A DNA stretch of 64,000 nucleotides from Liolophura sinensis (taxonomy: Eukaryota; Mollusca; Polyplacophora; Chitonida; Chitonidae): NCBI RefSeq assembly GCF_032854445.1, contig NC_088300.1:16461191-16525190 (forward strand). Reading direction: 5' to 3'. Below, piece after piece: positions 47,523 to 62,500 of this stretch. Positions within the stretch are counted from its first letter, which is position 1; every line of letters begins with the position of its first letter. Position numbers and translations under genes: made by a program. Under the pieces are notes generated by a model. That model saw only the letters and a list, made by a program, of their open reading frames with translations. It was not told the DNA's origin and ran no database searches.

Positions 47523-50500
47523 CTGGAAATAGAATAAAAGGAACAATCATTTTTTTTTAGCGCTAGGACTAAATTTAATACAAACTAAATAAAAGTCAAC
47601 AAATTATATAATCTGCCTGGGTTTTTCAGGAAATGCGGTGAAATTTCTTTCTGCATGCTTCATAACTCTATAAATGAATTTCTAAAAGGGAATTCTCATG
47701 AAGCCAAGGGATGCACCATGTTAGAGCGACCTAAAACACATTGTCGCATCACACATATCCGTTAAAAGGGAAATCAGAGATCAGTCCTCAGGGTAATAGA
47801 AAATACTCATGCCAGATTAGACAAAACTGATTTACAATAGTCCTCAATGGCTCAGTCATCTTTTGAGTTGTATAGAAGAATAAGACTGCTTGCTCAAATT
47901 CAAACCTCCCTGGCTCGGCCAGTTACCTGGAGAGCTGGTCAGTTACCTGGAGAGCTTGTCAGTTACCTGGAGAGTTGCCCAGTTTCCTTTTCCAATAAAC
48001 CTGACATCTGTAAACATACATTCAGCTAAAACAACAATTAGTTATCTTTTAAAATCCATCATGACCAGTTTTCTTACTTTTTCTCATACTTGGCCTTGAG
48101 CTGCCTTAATTCTCTGTCATGTATTTTTTTCAGCCGATCTATTTCTTTCTCCCTTTCTTGTTTGTCTTTCAGTCTGTCAATCCGCCATTGTTTTTCTCTT
48201 TGGACTTTCTCCTCAAATAGCCTTCGCTTCACTTCCTGTTCAACTAGGTTATTAATCCTGAAAATGATGAAAATTTACATATTAAACTAGAACACAATTT
48301 ATCTTAGAGCCCCATATCCTCCACTTCAAGGATTTCACTCTGTATGAAAACAAATCATTGAATGGAACAAAAAACAACAACATTAATATTACACAACACA
48401 AGTTCCAAATGCTCACTTAAAAACAGTTCAAGCAGAATTCAGGTCTGAATAGTTCAAAACATATAGCATAGTCAAAAATTTGATGAGTCATTCTTTTTTA
48501 ATAGGATACATCAAAACTGACAAGTTTTTTTTTTGTGTGTGTGTATAACTATTTCCAGCTGATTTCTCTCACCTCTCCTGATGTTCCATTTCCTGAAGCT
48601 TTAACTTTTCGAACTCTATTTTGTCCAGTTCAGAATCTCTTTCTTCCTCCAGTCTCTTCTTTTTGTCTTCCAGCTCCTGGCGTATCTTGACCACACGTTT
48701 TTCTATCTCCTCCAGCTCCTACAAACCAATCATGGCTGGTGTACAACATCAACATGTACAAGTAATACCCAACCTGCTGCTCTTGATTCATAATATATTA
48801 TTCCCTATACACAAATTTGTTTTTTTTTTTTTTTACCTCTTAGGGAGAAAATTTAAACAAAAGCACAAATGACAAAAGATTTTGAAAAATGTTTCACATC
48901 ACACCACTAGCATGCTATGCATAGCTGTAAACTGAGAGGATATCAGTACATAGAAGAGAATAACCTACATCTACCTAACACGAACGTTGTACCACTTTCC
49001 AAATTTCAATGAAACTGACCACAGTGTAGTCAAATTATTTTATGGGCATTGCCTGTGTGACAAAAAGACAGATAATGTAATCACTTAACCCCTAAAGGTT
49101 TCTTATAAGAGATAAAAAGAATGTCCTTAAAATCAACTGTGACTGTAGCCTTCATACCTTATGTTCATGTTAAACATAACACATGATAACTACACTGGAC
49201 CAAACCTCTTAACACTGCATGTACATCTGCTAATTTACAGGTATAAAGATCCGGTATTAGCCCAGTGATTGTTGTGTTAGGAGTCACAGAGCTATCTACA
49301 TGTACAAGTGTTGACCACGTCAGGTTCATTTATTAACATAGCCACATTGTTGATCATGTCATGATCAATCATGTAGCATTGTCCACTAACCACTCACGGC
49401 TGTCAATGTCCAGTCAGACAATCCTCTGGGGGTCAGCTTAATTAACAGGCTGGATCAGATTCAATCTCCACAGGTAATCGCTGGAGAGTAACTGTTTGAA
49501 ATACAGCTTATGCCTCAAGTAGTGTCAACAAAATTCTATGACACAGGTAATATAATAACAGCGAACTGCGGAGGCTATATATACATTCAAATGATGATCC
49601 AGGTAGACTGTGTGCTCAAGGCTATGAAAGCTGATAATGTACTGGACAACAGACACCATGATCAACCAGAACGACGGATACAATAACAGTAACCATGCTT
49701 ACTGTAAATCTTCAACCTTTTCGCAGAGTTACTGTAGTGTTAAGTCATGCATGTCTTTAAGGCAAGATTAAATGATAAGGATTGAGATAGTTGCAATTGC
49801 TTTCATCAAATGTAGAAAAAAAACACATTGTATTAAAGCCTTTGTTGTTAGTCCAGGAGGATAATATGGACATAAAAGATATCTGCCCTTTCCAATTTTT
49901 GCCTTGTGTGACGTCATGCAAGAACACTTAATGTCACCCATCACTGAAATATAGCAAAAAATGAAGCCCTACTTTCAAGCGCGCATGGCGTCATTCCAAC
50001 TTAAATGCTTTACGCGACGTCATATCAGCCTGATTCATCGTCACATAAGGAATATTACCACGTCACATCAGGAAAATTTTACCTTAAACTGACAAAGATA
50101 CTGTTATTCAGGACTCTTCACTTATAGGTGTTAAATATCATAAATTGTTTTGAACCGTAGCACTAGCTATATTCCATAGGGTATCCTTCATATCAGTTTA
50201 ATATTTCAACCTGGTGTCTCTTAGGACTGAAGTAACACTTTAAGTATGCTGTAGTTCGCTGACCTTTTCAACCAACAGGCGACATGCTGTGTGCCAGACC
50301 ATTTTGACCAAGATTTTAGTGTAAAAGACCTGACTGACAAGTATTTGTCCCTTAGCTCACCATAAAATACAGGGGGAAGTGTTCCAAGTCTCACACGTGG
50401 TGTTTCATCATCCCATTTTAGAAGTGTTAGACAAGAGCAATCTCTAGACATTCCCGATTACATAAAATGGCAATCATAAACTCAGCATGGATGAATTGAA

Positions 50501-53500
50501 CACTGTGTGTTACATGGAAATGGATGCCCATTTGTACTAGCTTCATTGCATTTTAATTTGGACTTTGGGTTTGACTTTGTTACTAAACCATTTCAGTAAA
50601 GCCCTCATAAAGTGATGTGCTGGTATAGGTGTATTACAAAGATATTCACAACACTTACATGTAATCTATTTACCGTGGGTAGAATTCAAAACTATTACAA
50701 AAACAACAGGTGACCGGATCAGGGTATCTGCTGTGATTGAGGGGTCCTACGAACAATTTTGGAAGGCTGTCCCCAGAGCTGAGCGACGTTGCGATTTACA
50801 TATCAATACAACTATTGATCAATATCACGCAAAGAATGCTATGGTTAGATCATGAAGATCATGACATATGTATGTTTTGATGCAAACAAAGTGGATTATT
50901 TTTATGAGAAGAAACATGAAATGCTGAGTTTCATTTCTATAAGTCGGAGCAGTGGCTTATATAAACAATGTTGTGTTCAACCTAATGAAAGGACAAAAAA
51001 AAAATCCTGAAAAAAAGTTTTAGATCGATTCTAGCGGGTCCATCAGGTTACCAGACAACAGTGGGTTGATCAGGTTAACAGACAACAGACAACTAATTTT
51101 ACCTCATGTTGCACTAGCTCTCATGTTATCAAAAATGACGAAGGTCTGAGTAGAAATTTAGTGTCTCACTAACATGTTCGCTGTACCTGCACGTGTGTTG
51201 CTGGTTTGCTGCACAAACTCATACAGATGAGCTCTTATATAAATGAAGTTTTGTAATAGGCTATTACAGTGGTTCGTGGTCTAGCAAACAAATGATAGTA
51301 CACGAAAGACAATGTGGCTTGTGAAATCACCTGAGCAAAGAGGCCTACATTTTTGCCTTGTATGTTTGACTCAGGCTGACCACTCAAAGCCTACGCCACC
51401 CCTTCACTGGCGCAGGTGTATCCATGCACATCGCCAGCCAGTTGACACATACCAACTTTCTACATTGTCTATAGTTATAAGAGTGACAACCATCAAACCA
51501 CCACAGTTTGCAATTCAACTTCCCCTATCAGATTCCCCTCCAGCCCCTGACCCTGTTTTGTCAACTTTCCTTCGAGCATTCTGACCACAAGGGCTGCTCA
51601 GCTGCTCAAAAAGGTCTACGAATTATGGTATTGTGAAGCCATTACTCTGTATGAAGTGATTAAATTATACCTTTTTGTGAAGGCCTGAAATTGACCGATT
51701 CAACCACGGTAGTTTTGTCCTCAAAATCAAACCAAAAATGTGCATAAATTGCATTGAAAGTTGCTCTTTCATAAGGAAAAATGTCAAGGAATTAAGCTAT
51801 TTGTCCACAATGATCTTCATGCTTAATCGTAGATTTAACTTTCAGCTAAATCTTCAGTTCTGTACTTGGCACAAAAATATTTATGTGACAGTATATTAAA
51901 TGTAAACCAAATCTGCCTATGTTCCATACATTTGTACAATGGTATTTGTTGCTGGATTTGTTAATATCACAAACATATAACATGACTTAGTGTTCAGGAA
52001 GGAATTATTCAAAATTCCCCAGAAAACTCTTACATGTCCCTATAAGGCAGATGAATAAATTAGAATGAAGTAAAATATGGTCCTTGAAGTTAGTCAAAAC
52101 AACAAACAACATGAAACATACCTGGGCCTTGACTGCCATGGTTTGATCAAAGTCATCTCCATGACCTGCAACACAAATTTTCAATCCGTCTATTATCTAT
52201 CTTAATAGCAACATTTCAAATGTCCTTTCAAATCAATGAACAGCAGTGTTATTGCTGAATGAACAGAGATTACCCCCAAGGAGGGGGGATATGGGTACAA
52301 TATCAAGTTAGGTCAAGATACAACATACTTAAATTGGAAATTGTGGTACATTCCCTCTTCACACTCAGCACAACGGGACATTGCCATTGGTTGGTCAACG
52401 ATATATCTGTGTACTGTGTCACAACTGATGTCCTTGACATAACATTACAGTGAGGCAGCACTACAAGTATACCAAATATATTTGGAGATATCATTAGTAT
52501 CACCAAAAAACTTTCTCAAATTTAAGTCCAAGCCAACAACCATATCACAAAAGGGAGAAGTCTTCAACCCATAACCTGCCATTGGGATCATGCACTAAAA
52601 TGTGGTAATGACAATGGAGTGCTGAAATGACAAACCACGCTATTTTTAATGAACCGTTTAGCAGAAATAACAGCTTACCAGTTGTCGTTTTCTGGAGACC
52701 ATCCCCATTCACAACTTGTCTCTTTTCAAGCTCCTCCTTTAGAGTTAGAAGTCTGTACAAAAAATTACAGATACCTTGATTAAAGTCCAGCCTTTAACAC
52801 ACAAAAATCTTTGCTGATGATGTGCAAATCTGTTTTTTTTCTTTGCATTAATTCATCAATTTGATTATACGAGCATAATGAGGCCAATTTTATGAGCTCT
52901 TCATAGTTACAAGAAGCATTCAAAAATAATGGGACAGTAACTCCACAACCGTACTTTAATGGCGTTTTTTCATCCATGCCCACTGAAATAGAGTTCAAAG
53001 AGTTCTTTCCCAAGAACTTAACACTTACCTTTTCCTTTGCTCCTGAATTTCCTCCAGAACTACTGCAGTTTCACTGTTCATCTGTTCTTGCCTATCCTGA
53101 ACTTCTCTAATGGCACGAGATTGTTCTTGCTCAAGCTCATCTAGTTCTGTTTCCAGGAGTTGTCTCCCTGCCTGGAGTTCTTTTTGCTGGTCTGTTACTT
53201 TGCTAACATAAATTTGATGTTGATCTTCCAGGTCAAGTAAGCTAGCCTCAGCTTCCTGAACTTTGCCCTCTCTATCCTCTAACCCATGATTCCTTTCCTC
53301 TATTTCATCTTCCACTTTATCAAGCTGGGCCTGTCGGATATCGATCAAATCTGACTTGTCCTTCTCCAGTTTCTTATACTCTTCTTGCTTTTCCTTCTCC
53401 AACTGCTCTGCTTCTTCCTGCATCTTTCTGGTCATTTCTTCTTCCTCTTCCATAAGCACTTTCAAATTCTCCTCCAGTTGTTTTTTCTCTCGCTCTATTG

Positions 53501-56500
53501 CCTCTCCCTGAAGCTTGTGTTCCTCTCTCTCGGCCTCAGTCCGGAATTCTCCTGCTGTTGCCCTCTGTCTATGTGCCTGTTCTCGCTCCTGTAATCTCTG
53601 CTCATCTTCTTCCACACCTTGGATTCTCTGGTCAAACTCTGCTAACTGCATGACCTTCCTGTCTTCAAGAGCTTTTTCCTTCTCTAAGTAGGCTTTGGGA
53701 AGCTGCTCTTCCCTGTCACGTATGTCCCCTAACCTCTGTCGAATCTCTGCCTCCCTCTCTCCCAGCCTCACAGAGCTCTCAATCCCCTCTAGCACCCCCT
53801 TTCTCTGAGCCACCCCTATCTCCTGTCTCAGTAAACCTATTGTTTCCTTTTCTGCAGCAATCAACTGTAACTCCTGAAAAACAAGCCAAATCACAAACCA
53901 AAAATAAGTAGGTAATGATACTTGTCATATTTTAAAATCAAACTCTGCAATCAAAGACATGAATAATTATCATCTTTAACACCGCTTTGGATTCAAATTT
54001 CACAATCAAAGAAATCAATTTCAGAAGACACTGTTGTTGTGTTGGATAGTTAAAAAACATACATCATTATTCTTTTTCTCAAATACATGAAGAATCCAGA
54101 AGAATATTATCAGTGCATTAATCACCATTAACCATTCACCAACCTTTTGTCGTTCTTCCTCAATGGTCGTTTTTTTCGTTGCGAGCACATCCTTTGCTTC
54201 TTCAAGCTGTTCTTCTTGACTTTCTTCTTTTCTATTCAGTTCCTCAATCTTCCTCTGTAATTCTTCCTTCTTCTCCAACTGTTCTGCTATCAGTGTATTG
54301 AGTTCCTACACAAAACACAAGGGATAGAAGAATGTCAACAGATTGCAACGATGGGCATCCAGAAATTTAAAAACACATTGCCAAACATTACTTCAAAACC
54401 TTACCAAATAAAACTTATGAACAACCTTCAGTTACAATATTTTAATTCAATGGCTGTCTCCTCATACAAAACCAAAAAATGCACACATCGCTGCATTACT
54501 TTGGGTTACCTTGCTTAGTTTCTCTTTCAGCGCCTTGGCTTCTTCAATGTGTTGTGCTTCACGCTCAGACAGGAGAGACAAATCTTCCTCAACCTGCCTG
54601 GTTATCTCCTCCTTGTCACTGTGCTCTTCTTCGTCACTGACTTCTTTGCTGAATGGTGCAATTGAACCCTGGAGAAGTAGCAAAATATGAAAAAAAAAAA
54701 AAAAAAAAAAAAATTCATAGGCATGGAAATTACATGTAACAAGATGAGGTCACCAGCAAGCATGCTGTGGATTTAACTTTTTATTTGTATAGTGTATGCC
54801 CCCCCCAACAAACACAGTAAATGACTCTCACACAGTATACACCCCCCCCCCCTCCTTACAGCACATAATCCTTACACGCCATAAAACATCAACACAGTAA
54901 ACATGACTGACCTTCCCACTAATGGCAGCCCTGGCCTTGCCTTTGTCTCTCTCCACCTCCAGCTCCAGCACTTGTTTCTCCAGATCCATCGACTTGCGCT
55001 TCCACATGGCATTTTCTTTCTTGGCAGCAAGATGAGCCTAAGTCAAAATAGTTCTACAAATTACTAAACACATTTGTACAGTTATTATTCACTTTTCCTT
55101 ATTAATTTAATGAAAGCACTTTTGTCGCACACCAGGCTGTTATGTCGCACACCTATGACTTACCATCTCTGCCTCCCTCTGTATCTTCTCAGCTTCCTGC
55201 TGCATGTGTTCTAACTCAGCACTCTTCTCCTCCAACTCTCTCTCCAGGCTTTGCTGCTTAACCAGTCTCTGCTCCTCTCCCTGACGGTAACGCTCCTCAA
55301 GTTCCTCAATCTGTTGTCTGGAAACAAAATACATATATCAGGAAAATCCTCACACACACCAGGTAAAATCCTCACACACATCAGGTAAAATCCCCACACA
55401 CATGAGGTAAAATCCTCACACACAAGGTAAAATCCTCACGTACGAGGGGAAACCCTCACACATATCAGGTGAAACCTCAACACAGCAGGTGAAAACCTCA
55501 AACACATCAGGTGAAAGCCTCACACATAGCAGGTGAAAGCCTCACACACAGCAGGTGAAAACCTAATGCACACCAGGTAAAAACCTCAAACACATTATGT
55601 GAAAACCTCAAGCTCCTCAATCTGTTGTCTGGAAACAAAATACACATATCAGTAAAAAAACCTCAAACATCAGGTAAAATCCTCACACACATCCGGTGAA
55701 AACCTCACACGAGGGAAAACCCTCACACACATCAGGTGAAAACCTCACACACAAGGGAAAACCCTCACACACATCAGGTGAAAACCTCAAAAACAGCAGG
55801 TGAAAACCTAATGCACACCAGATAAAAACCTCACACATCAGGTGAAAACCTCACAAGCGTTAGGTAAAACCACACACACACCAGGTAAAAACCTCACACA
55901 CTTCATCCTCTGTTCCTCCTTATGATAATACCATTCCCTCAACCTCCTCATGAATACCTGGAAAATTCCCTACTACAGACTATACAGAAATAAACCATAT
56001 CTGAGCATTCTTCCTCAATGCTATGGCTTGCATCCCAGGCATTCCACATCACTTAGTACCTGAAGGTATTATCATCTGTCAAATATTACTCACCTTTTCT
56101 CTTCTAATTTCTCGAGTTCTTCTCTGTGCATTTGTTCAAAGTCAAGTCTGAAATAGGAAAAGGAATCATTTCAACATGTCCCATCCCCCAGGTTATTACA
56201 TTTTCACACAGCATAGACCACGATGACTAATGATTTTGACGTTACAATATTTGTCTGCCCATACGTGGGAAGGTCTGCCATCAACCTGCGGAAGGTTGTG
56301 GGTTTCCCATGGGCTCTGCCCGCTTTTCACCCACGATAATGTTGGCCGCCATCGTATAAGTGAAATATTCTTGAGTACGGTGCAAAATACCAATTAAATA
56401 AATAAATAAATAAACATTACAATATTTCCATTTAATATTCACTTCACCAATTAAAGCCTGCTAAATGAAGAATCAAAATGAACAACGCTTAGATGTAAAT

Positions 56501-59500
56501 AATAAAAGTCACAGTTTACACAATCCAAATGATAAATCCAGTGTAACTATGGGTATAAAACTCAGCAGACTTTAGGGAGTTACAATTATACCTACATGTA
56601 TAAACAGTGGGCAGATAAAGAGAAAATTACTCTTGTGAACAAAGAACGTCGGTCTGTTCACTGTTGACATACCACAATACCAATGTCTTAATGGTTAACA
56701 CAAGACAACAACAATCATAAATAAGTCTCAGTGTCATAAAATGCATCTTCAAAGGCTTTTAACATTTGACGTCATTAGAAAACCAGTTCACCACAGATGA
56801 TAACAAAGTTAAACAGCCTTACCCAAGAGATAACAGGTTCTCATGGCTCTTGTATATAGACAGATCCGTCATGGACTGGCTTAGGAGAGATGTCCTCGAC
56901 ACAGACAGGTTACACTGAAGGTGAGCAAAAAAATATCACATCATCTAATTTCATCAACTTTCATCAAGTCAGAAGGTTTGACAGGGTTATGTGTCACATC
57001 AGTGAAACACTCTCATGTAGAGAATAAAACATCCATCAAATAACTAAAGTAGGACCAATTTGTAGAATTACATGTAGTTATAACTAAAAGCCTAACAAGA
57101 AATCCAGACTTACAGCTTTCAGTTCCTCCTTCATCTTGGCAGCCTCGGCGGGGTGGTTAAATCGGAAGATGTTGGTTTTACCCAGTAGTATTACAGCACC
57201 TGACAGAAAAACCACATGCATATTATACACATGGTGTGAAATTATTTTCCTTCACAGTCAGCAACTTACACGGAGCCACGTTCATTGAAAGTTGCTCCTT
57301 GTGAAGAATATAAATATGGGAAGAATTTTATTTAATTACCTGCATTTTTTTCCCATTTTGTTCAACACCATATTGAAGGATTTTTCACTTACAAAGTGGT
57401 AGCCAGGGAGAAAACAACAGTGCCAGATGTTGTCTCCAGGAAACTTCATGTAAGGCCACACAAGATAGTACATACTGTGCAGTACAGAATTATATTAAGC
57501 AATAAACATGTAAGCAATAGTTGCAAATACTATGTAAAAGGATACTTTGTTATGTTATTTTCATAAAAGATTACAATATAAAATACGGCTTAATTAAAAT
57601 ATGATAAGACACTCAGAACAACCTTGGGTGAGTTGTGTCTCATCCTGAACATTCACTCCATTGATGGTACAGAGGGCTCCCTCTAGTGGCAGAAGGGTGA
57701 CAACTCCACAGTTGTTCACTATGATACAGTGCTCCTGCTCCACCTCCAGCCCTGCCAGAACTGTGTCGTAAAAAATGATAAAGACAGTAGTGGACATATT
57801 TAAAATAGGAGAGGTACTGCCATTCCGATTTTTAAAAAATGTCAACAAGAAACATAGTTCAATGAACACTCAATCAAACAGCCAAAGACAAACTCTGAAA
57901 TTTGATCATGAAACAAAGCTGATATGCAGCAAAAAGCTTGTGTAATATATGTACGAATTCCAACATTTTACTTTCATAAATTTTCCAAAATTACCCAAAA
58001 ACATAACACGCTGCTCACAGATCAATGATTTTGAAGTTTTATCACATATTTTTCAGAAGCTGCTGACCTTCTTGCTGGTCTATCCTAACGAGTATATTCA
58101 GCAGTTTATCCCAACAAATTCAGAGTACCAAGTTCCACCATTGCTGATATTTACCTATATCTTGGGGCACTTGGGCATCTGTCCTTCCGATTGTTGTCCT
58201 CCCTTCCTGAATAATATAACAATTATAACAACTAATACACCAACCACATTTATATTTTGTATACCTCATGATGTCCCCATTTACATAAAACTATAGTCAC
58301 TGACTATCTAAGGCTTTTCTTAGCGAGGACGGAATTGGACAGAGTTAATACAATTTTGCACTCATTCTTATTGAACTATACCTGTATGGCAAAATTAAGA
58401 CACAGTCCTATGTTTTAATACCATTTTAACATTTTGTGCAAGAGTACTAAATGTTTTACAATCTCCACACTGAAGGTCATGATTTCCAGACCGACCTTGA
58501 GATGGTAGAGCATGATGCCAGTACTGATGATGTCGTCATCTATCCCAATCAGGTGAGGCAGGTCAGAATCCAGGACAACACCAAAGCCCTCTTTGCGCAA
58601 TGCTAGCGTCTTCTCTTGCTGGTGAAGCAAAGCATCAAGATATTTGAACTTGCGTCACAATTTACTTACGATCAAGATATAATGATGATATATACCCCAC
58701 ACTTCTTACAGTACTTATTCACAAATAACTACAGATCAAAAAAATTATACAACAAAATGTTTGAGAAAAAAAAGTTTTTTTGAGTGTATTAAGCCCGACC
58801 AACCCTTATTTTAAATTTTCTATTGAGATTTTGATAGAAATTCTATTTACCTTTTTTCTCCCAATGCCAATTTTTTCATTAACAAACAGAGGAAAAAAAT
58901 AATTCCATATCACCCCAAACAATTTTTTGTGACAGGGTCCGGTCATGCATGGAATGTAAGCATGCAATTGTCAGTCAAATTTGCAAATTTGGTTCCCAAA
59001 GTTATGACACAAATACCATCTCTATATAATCATTCTCTCATGAAAAGTAGCAGATCTGAGCTGAAACAGAATTCTGCTCAATGTCCAAATCAATCAGCCT
59101 TACCTGTAACACATTGGCAGCCTCTGTCCATTTTCCTGCCCACTCCTCAGTTAGTACTTTCACCTGGGAAAGAAGTATACTTTCAAGTCACTTTAACAAA
59201 TCAACAATCTACAGCAAATTCTCACTGATGATGTTCAAGTTAAAACAAGTATAACATTTATGTGCAAAGCAAGCAAAACTCACATCATGTTTACAAATTT
59301 ATGCACATAAATATAAAGTTAATAGTGTAAGCATTTAAAATGGCGTTCTTGTCATTATCAGAGAGTGGCACCTACCCTAGCCTCATTCTCGTGCAACTTC
59401 TCCTGCACCCTTGGCGTAGATATCCCATCCTGGCAAAAAAATCACAAATTCTCTTCAAAATTAACTTCTAGTGCATGAGATTTTGTGCAAAACTGTGTTC

Positions 59501-62500
59501 ATCAGATCTACTGACAAAACAATATCAACTGTAAATTTTACTGAACACATCAGACCAATTGCATAACAGTAATAAACTTTTGAGAACAGACAACCGCTTG
59601 ACAGAATTGCAAACAATACTTACAATATGGCCTCCCAATAGAGCTTTCAGTCTGGCAATTTCTGCTCGCAGTTCACGGATCAGCTTCACATTTGGATCCT
59701 GAAAATAACAACTGAAGACTTATATCTGACCAAATTCAGATGCCACTGAAGAATAGAGGCTTATTTAAAGACAACACCAACCCCCACTCCCCCACCCTTG
59801 AGACCGTTTTCCAACATCATAATATCATCTTCATGTACAAATTTCATGAAAAGACCTTCAACTCTGTATACAAAAGACAATGGAGGGCTTAGAAATAACA
59901 GCCAGATGTACATCATGTGTGGTCTTTATTGTTTTCCTCTCTTATGAATGCTTCAGTCTTGAAATTTAATTTTTACCCCCGAAAGACCATATGTATTGAG
60001 CTTGGATTTAAATGAATCAAGATGCCATAAAAGTACGTAAGTTGTGTATCTTATTGGTTGGCATGTACAATAACTTCACATAAAAAATTTTGTGAGCCAT
60101 AAAATAGATGCTTGACATTTTTGAAAACACCATTTTAGGGAATGTGGTATTATAAAGACACTGTCCATGTTGTATAATACATGACCAAAATGTTATGTAG
60201 AATAAATGGTATGGGTATTACCATTTTCTCCAAATAAGCTTTTTCAAAAATATCAGGTATTTAGTTTCTGGCTTATTATTATGACAGATGACAGACTGGT
60301 TAGATTACAGCACTAAGCACCATTAGAGTACTTTGTGACCTGACTACATGTGTTACTGACCTCATTGACCGTGGGTTTGTTGATAATGTCCTTGGCTCTG
60401 TTAGCATAGCGTAGAGTACTCAGAATCTCCCCATAGTTTACATCTGCCGGTGATATTGCTGAGAACACATTTCCAACGACAGAAATTAAAACTTTCAGTC
60501 GGAATGAAATTATACAGAGGTACAGTTTTCCGCTGTTGATTAGGCTAATGCCTATACCTGGACAAATCTTCCCACCACATGGTTGTCAAGGCTGGTAGTT
60601 TACCCTGGGCACTCCAGTCCACCAATAACAGGCACCGCTCGCTATCATATAGGTAAAATCTCTTGAACATGGTGTTAAACACCCAATCAATCCCCCTACT
60701 AGTGCAAAATATTCCCACTTATGTAGCAGATAAAATGACATGCATAACTCCATGATGGACTTTATTATATATGGGCTTTCCTTTATTCATGTAGGCCTAA
60801 ATGACAAGTGAAAGTCAGCAGGGCATAAGAAAGGTAATGTAGTAAAATTCACATAGTTGGTTGGGTAATACTGTAACCTGTTTACATTACATAATGGGAT
60901 ATTACCTGTGTGCGTTGTTGATGTCGTTGTTGTACTTCACAAAGAAATGTTACAAACCACAAAAAAGTCTGTCAGATGACACTTTACGAGAGAAAAAATG
61001 GGACAGATAATTGAAATATGAATTTAGTGGACATAAATGGGGTGAGATTTTGTGAAGCCATTCTTGACCTCCACATGTCAGCTCTCCCTCTGGCAGCTGC
61101 TGAGATTTGTGATCACTGACAGAAGGCAGTGTCGTCAGACACCGAATAAAAACAACCTTCTAGATATAAACAGTTCTAATCACCACCCTGTTAGTTGCAA
61201 TAGTTAGTTTTCACTTAAATTTAAAAGAAAATAAAGGTGAAGGTTGGGTCCAGTCTCCAGTTAATTTACTCACACCCCTAGGTGATAAACGTTGACAATC
61301 AAAACATGTTTCAGAGGATGACATGGTCTTATACAAGCCAACACATCGACAGCACAGGCGTTTCTATGCCCACAAAGCATGGCTCCACTGCTCACAATTA
61401 ATATGCCCACATCACGTCAGTATTCTTTCCACCATGGACTATTGTAGCAATGTGGCAGAGATTAGTGGCCCGTACTAGTTCGGGGCACACATATAGGAGT
61501 TCATAAACTTGATGGCCCTGGTACAAGCCATGTTGTTGTTGTTGTTTTTATTTTAAAATAGTTTTGTAGGTTCAGGCGGAGAGTTAGCTGCCCGTCTTCA
61601 GATTTGCGGGGTATATAACTGTAAGTTGCCACCCGTCATATCGGCTCAGATTCGAGTGACTCTATATACACTCAGCAAGCAGACCCTAAGAAGACTAACG
61701 CATGAGCAACTTACTTGCCACCATCACTGTTTTAGAATTCCCTCCTAAACTGTCCTTCAGTAGCCATGTCAAGGTCGAATCTCGGTATGGAATGAATGTC
61801 TTAGATTTGCCTCCCTTTTCAGCTGAAATGTTATGTGTAACATAGGAATTATTATTTATATTCACAAACTAAATCTATTTAAAATACCCTAAATGACCAT
61901 GTCCATGACTAAGCTGCCCATTTTTCCAGATTGTGAGCGTTGTATTGATTACAGAAAGCTGCCATGAGGTTTGTTTGGATGGTAGAAGTTTCAGCACCTC
62001 AAGTAATATTTTATATCATTATTTGCCTCCAAAATTTTCCTGGTCAAAATTTTCTGTCATGTCAGTTACACTCCAACTCTGTAGTACCAAAAGTTTTGAA
62101 TAATAAAATTCCATCAGGATAATAATACTGTATTTACTTTGTGTATGTGTAACGAGAGATAAAGCTTACCGAGAAGTGAGATGACGTTGCCGAGGGTGAC
62201 GAGTGACTTGTTGATACTGCTTCCCTCCTTAAGCCGCTGACCTGTTGCTCCCGTAGCATTAGCTCTCTCACTGACGGAAATGTCAAACATAAACATGTGT
62301 TCAAATGATAACAAAAGATTAGTCCTAAAAACTTCATAGATGAGACTAAAAATGCTACTCAATTTCATTTAAAATTTGATTAGTGCTTTACATCATAATG
62401 AGGATCTTCCCCTTACATGGTCAGAGCCAGGTATATGGGTGAGGAAAGCTGGGCAGAGTAAACGCCAATTTAGATGTCCATACAAGAGCAATTATAACCA

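Noticed and set aside
53385-53594. Leucine-rich plus-strand frame suggesting a membrane protein
   Set aside because: Antisense of the E/K-rich KIF16B coiled coil, which reads as hydrophobic in reverse.
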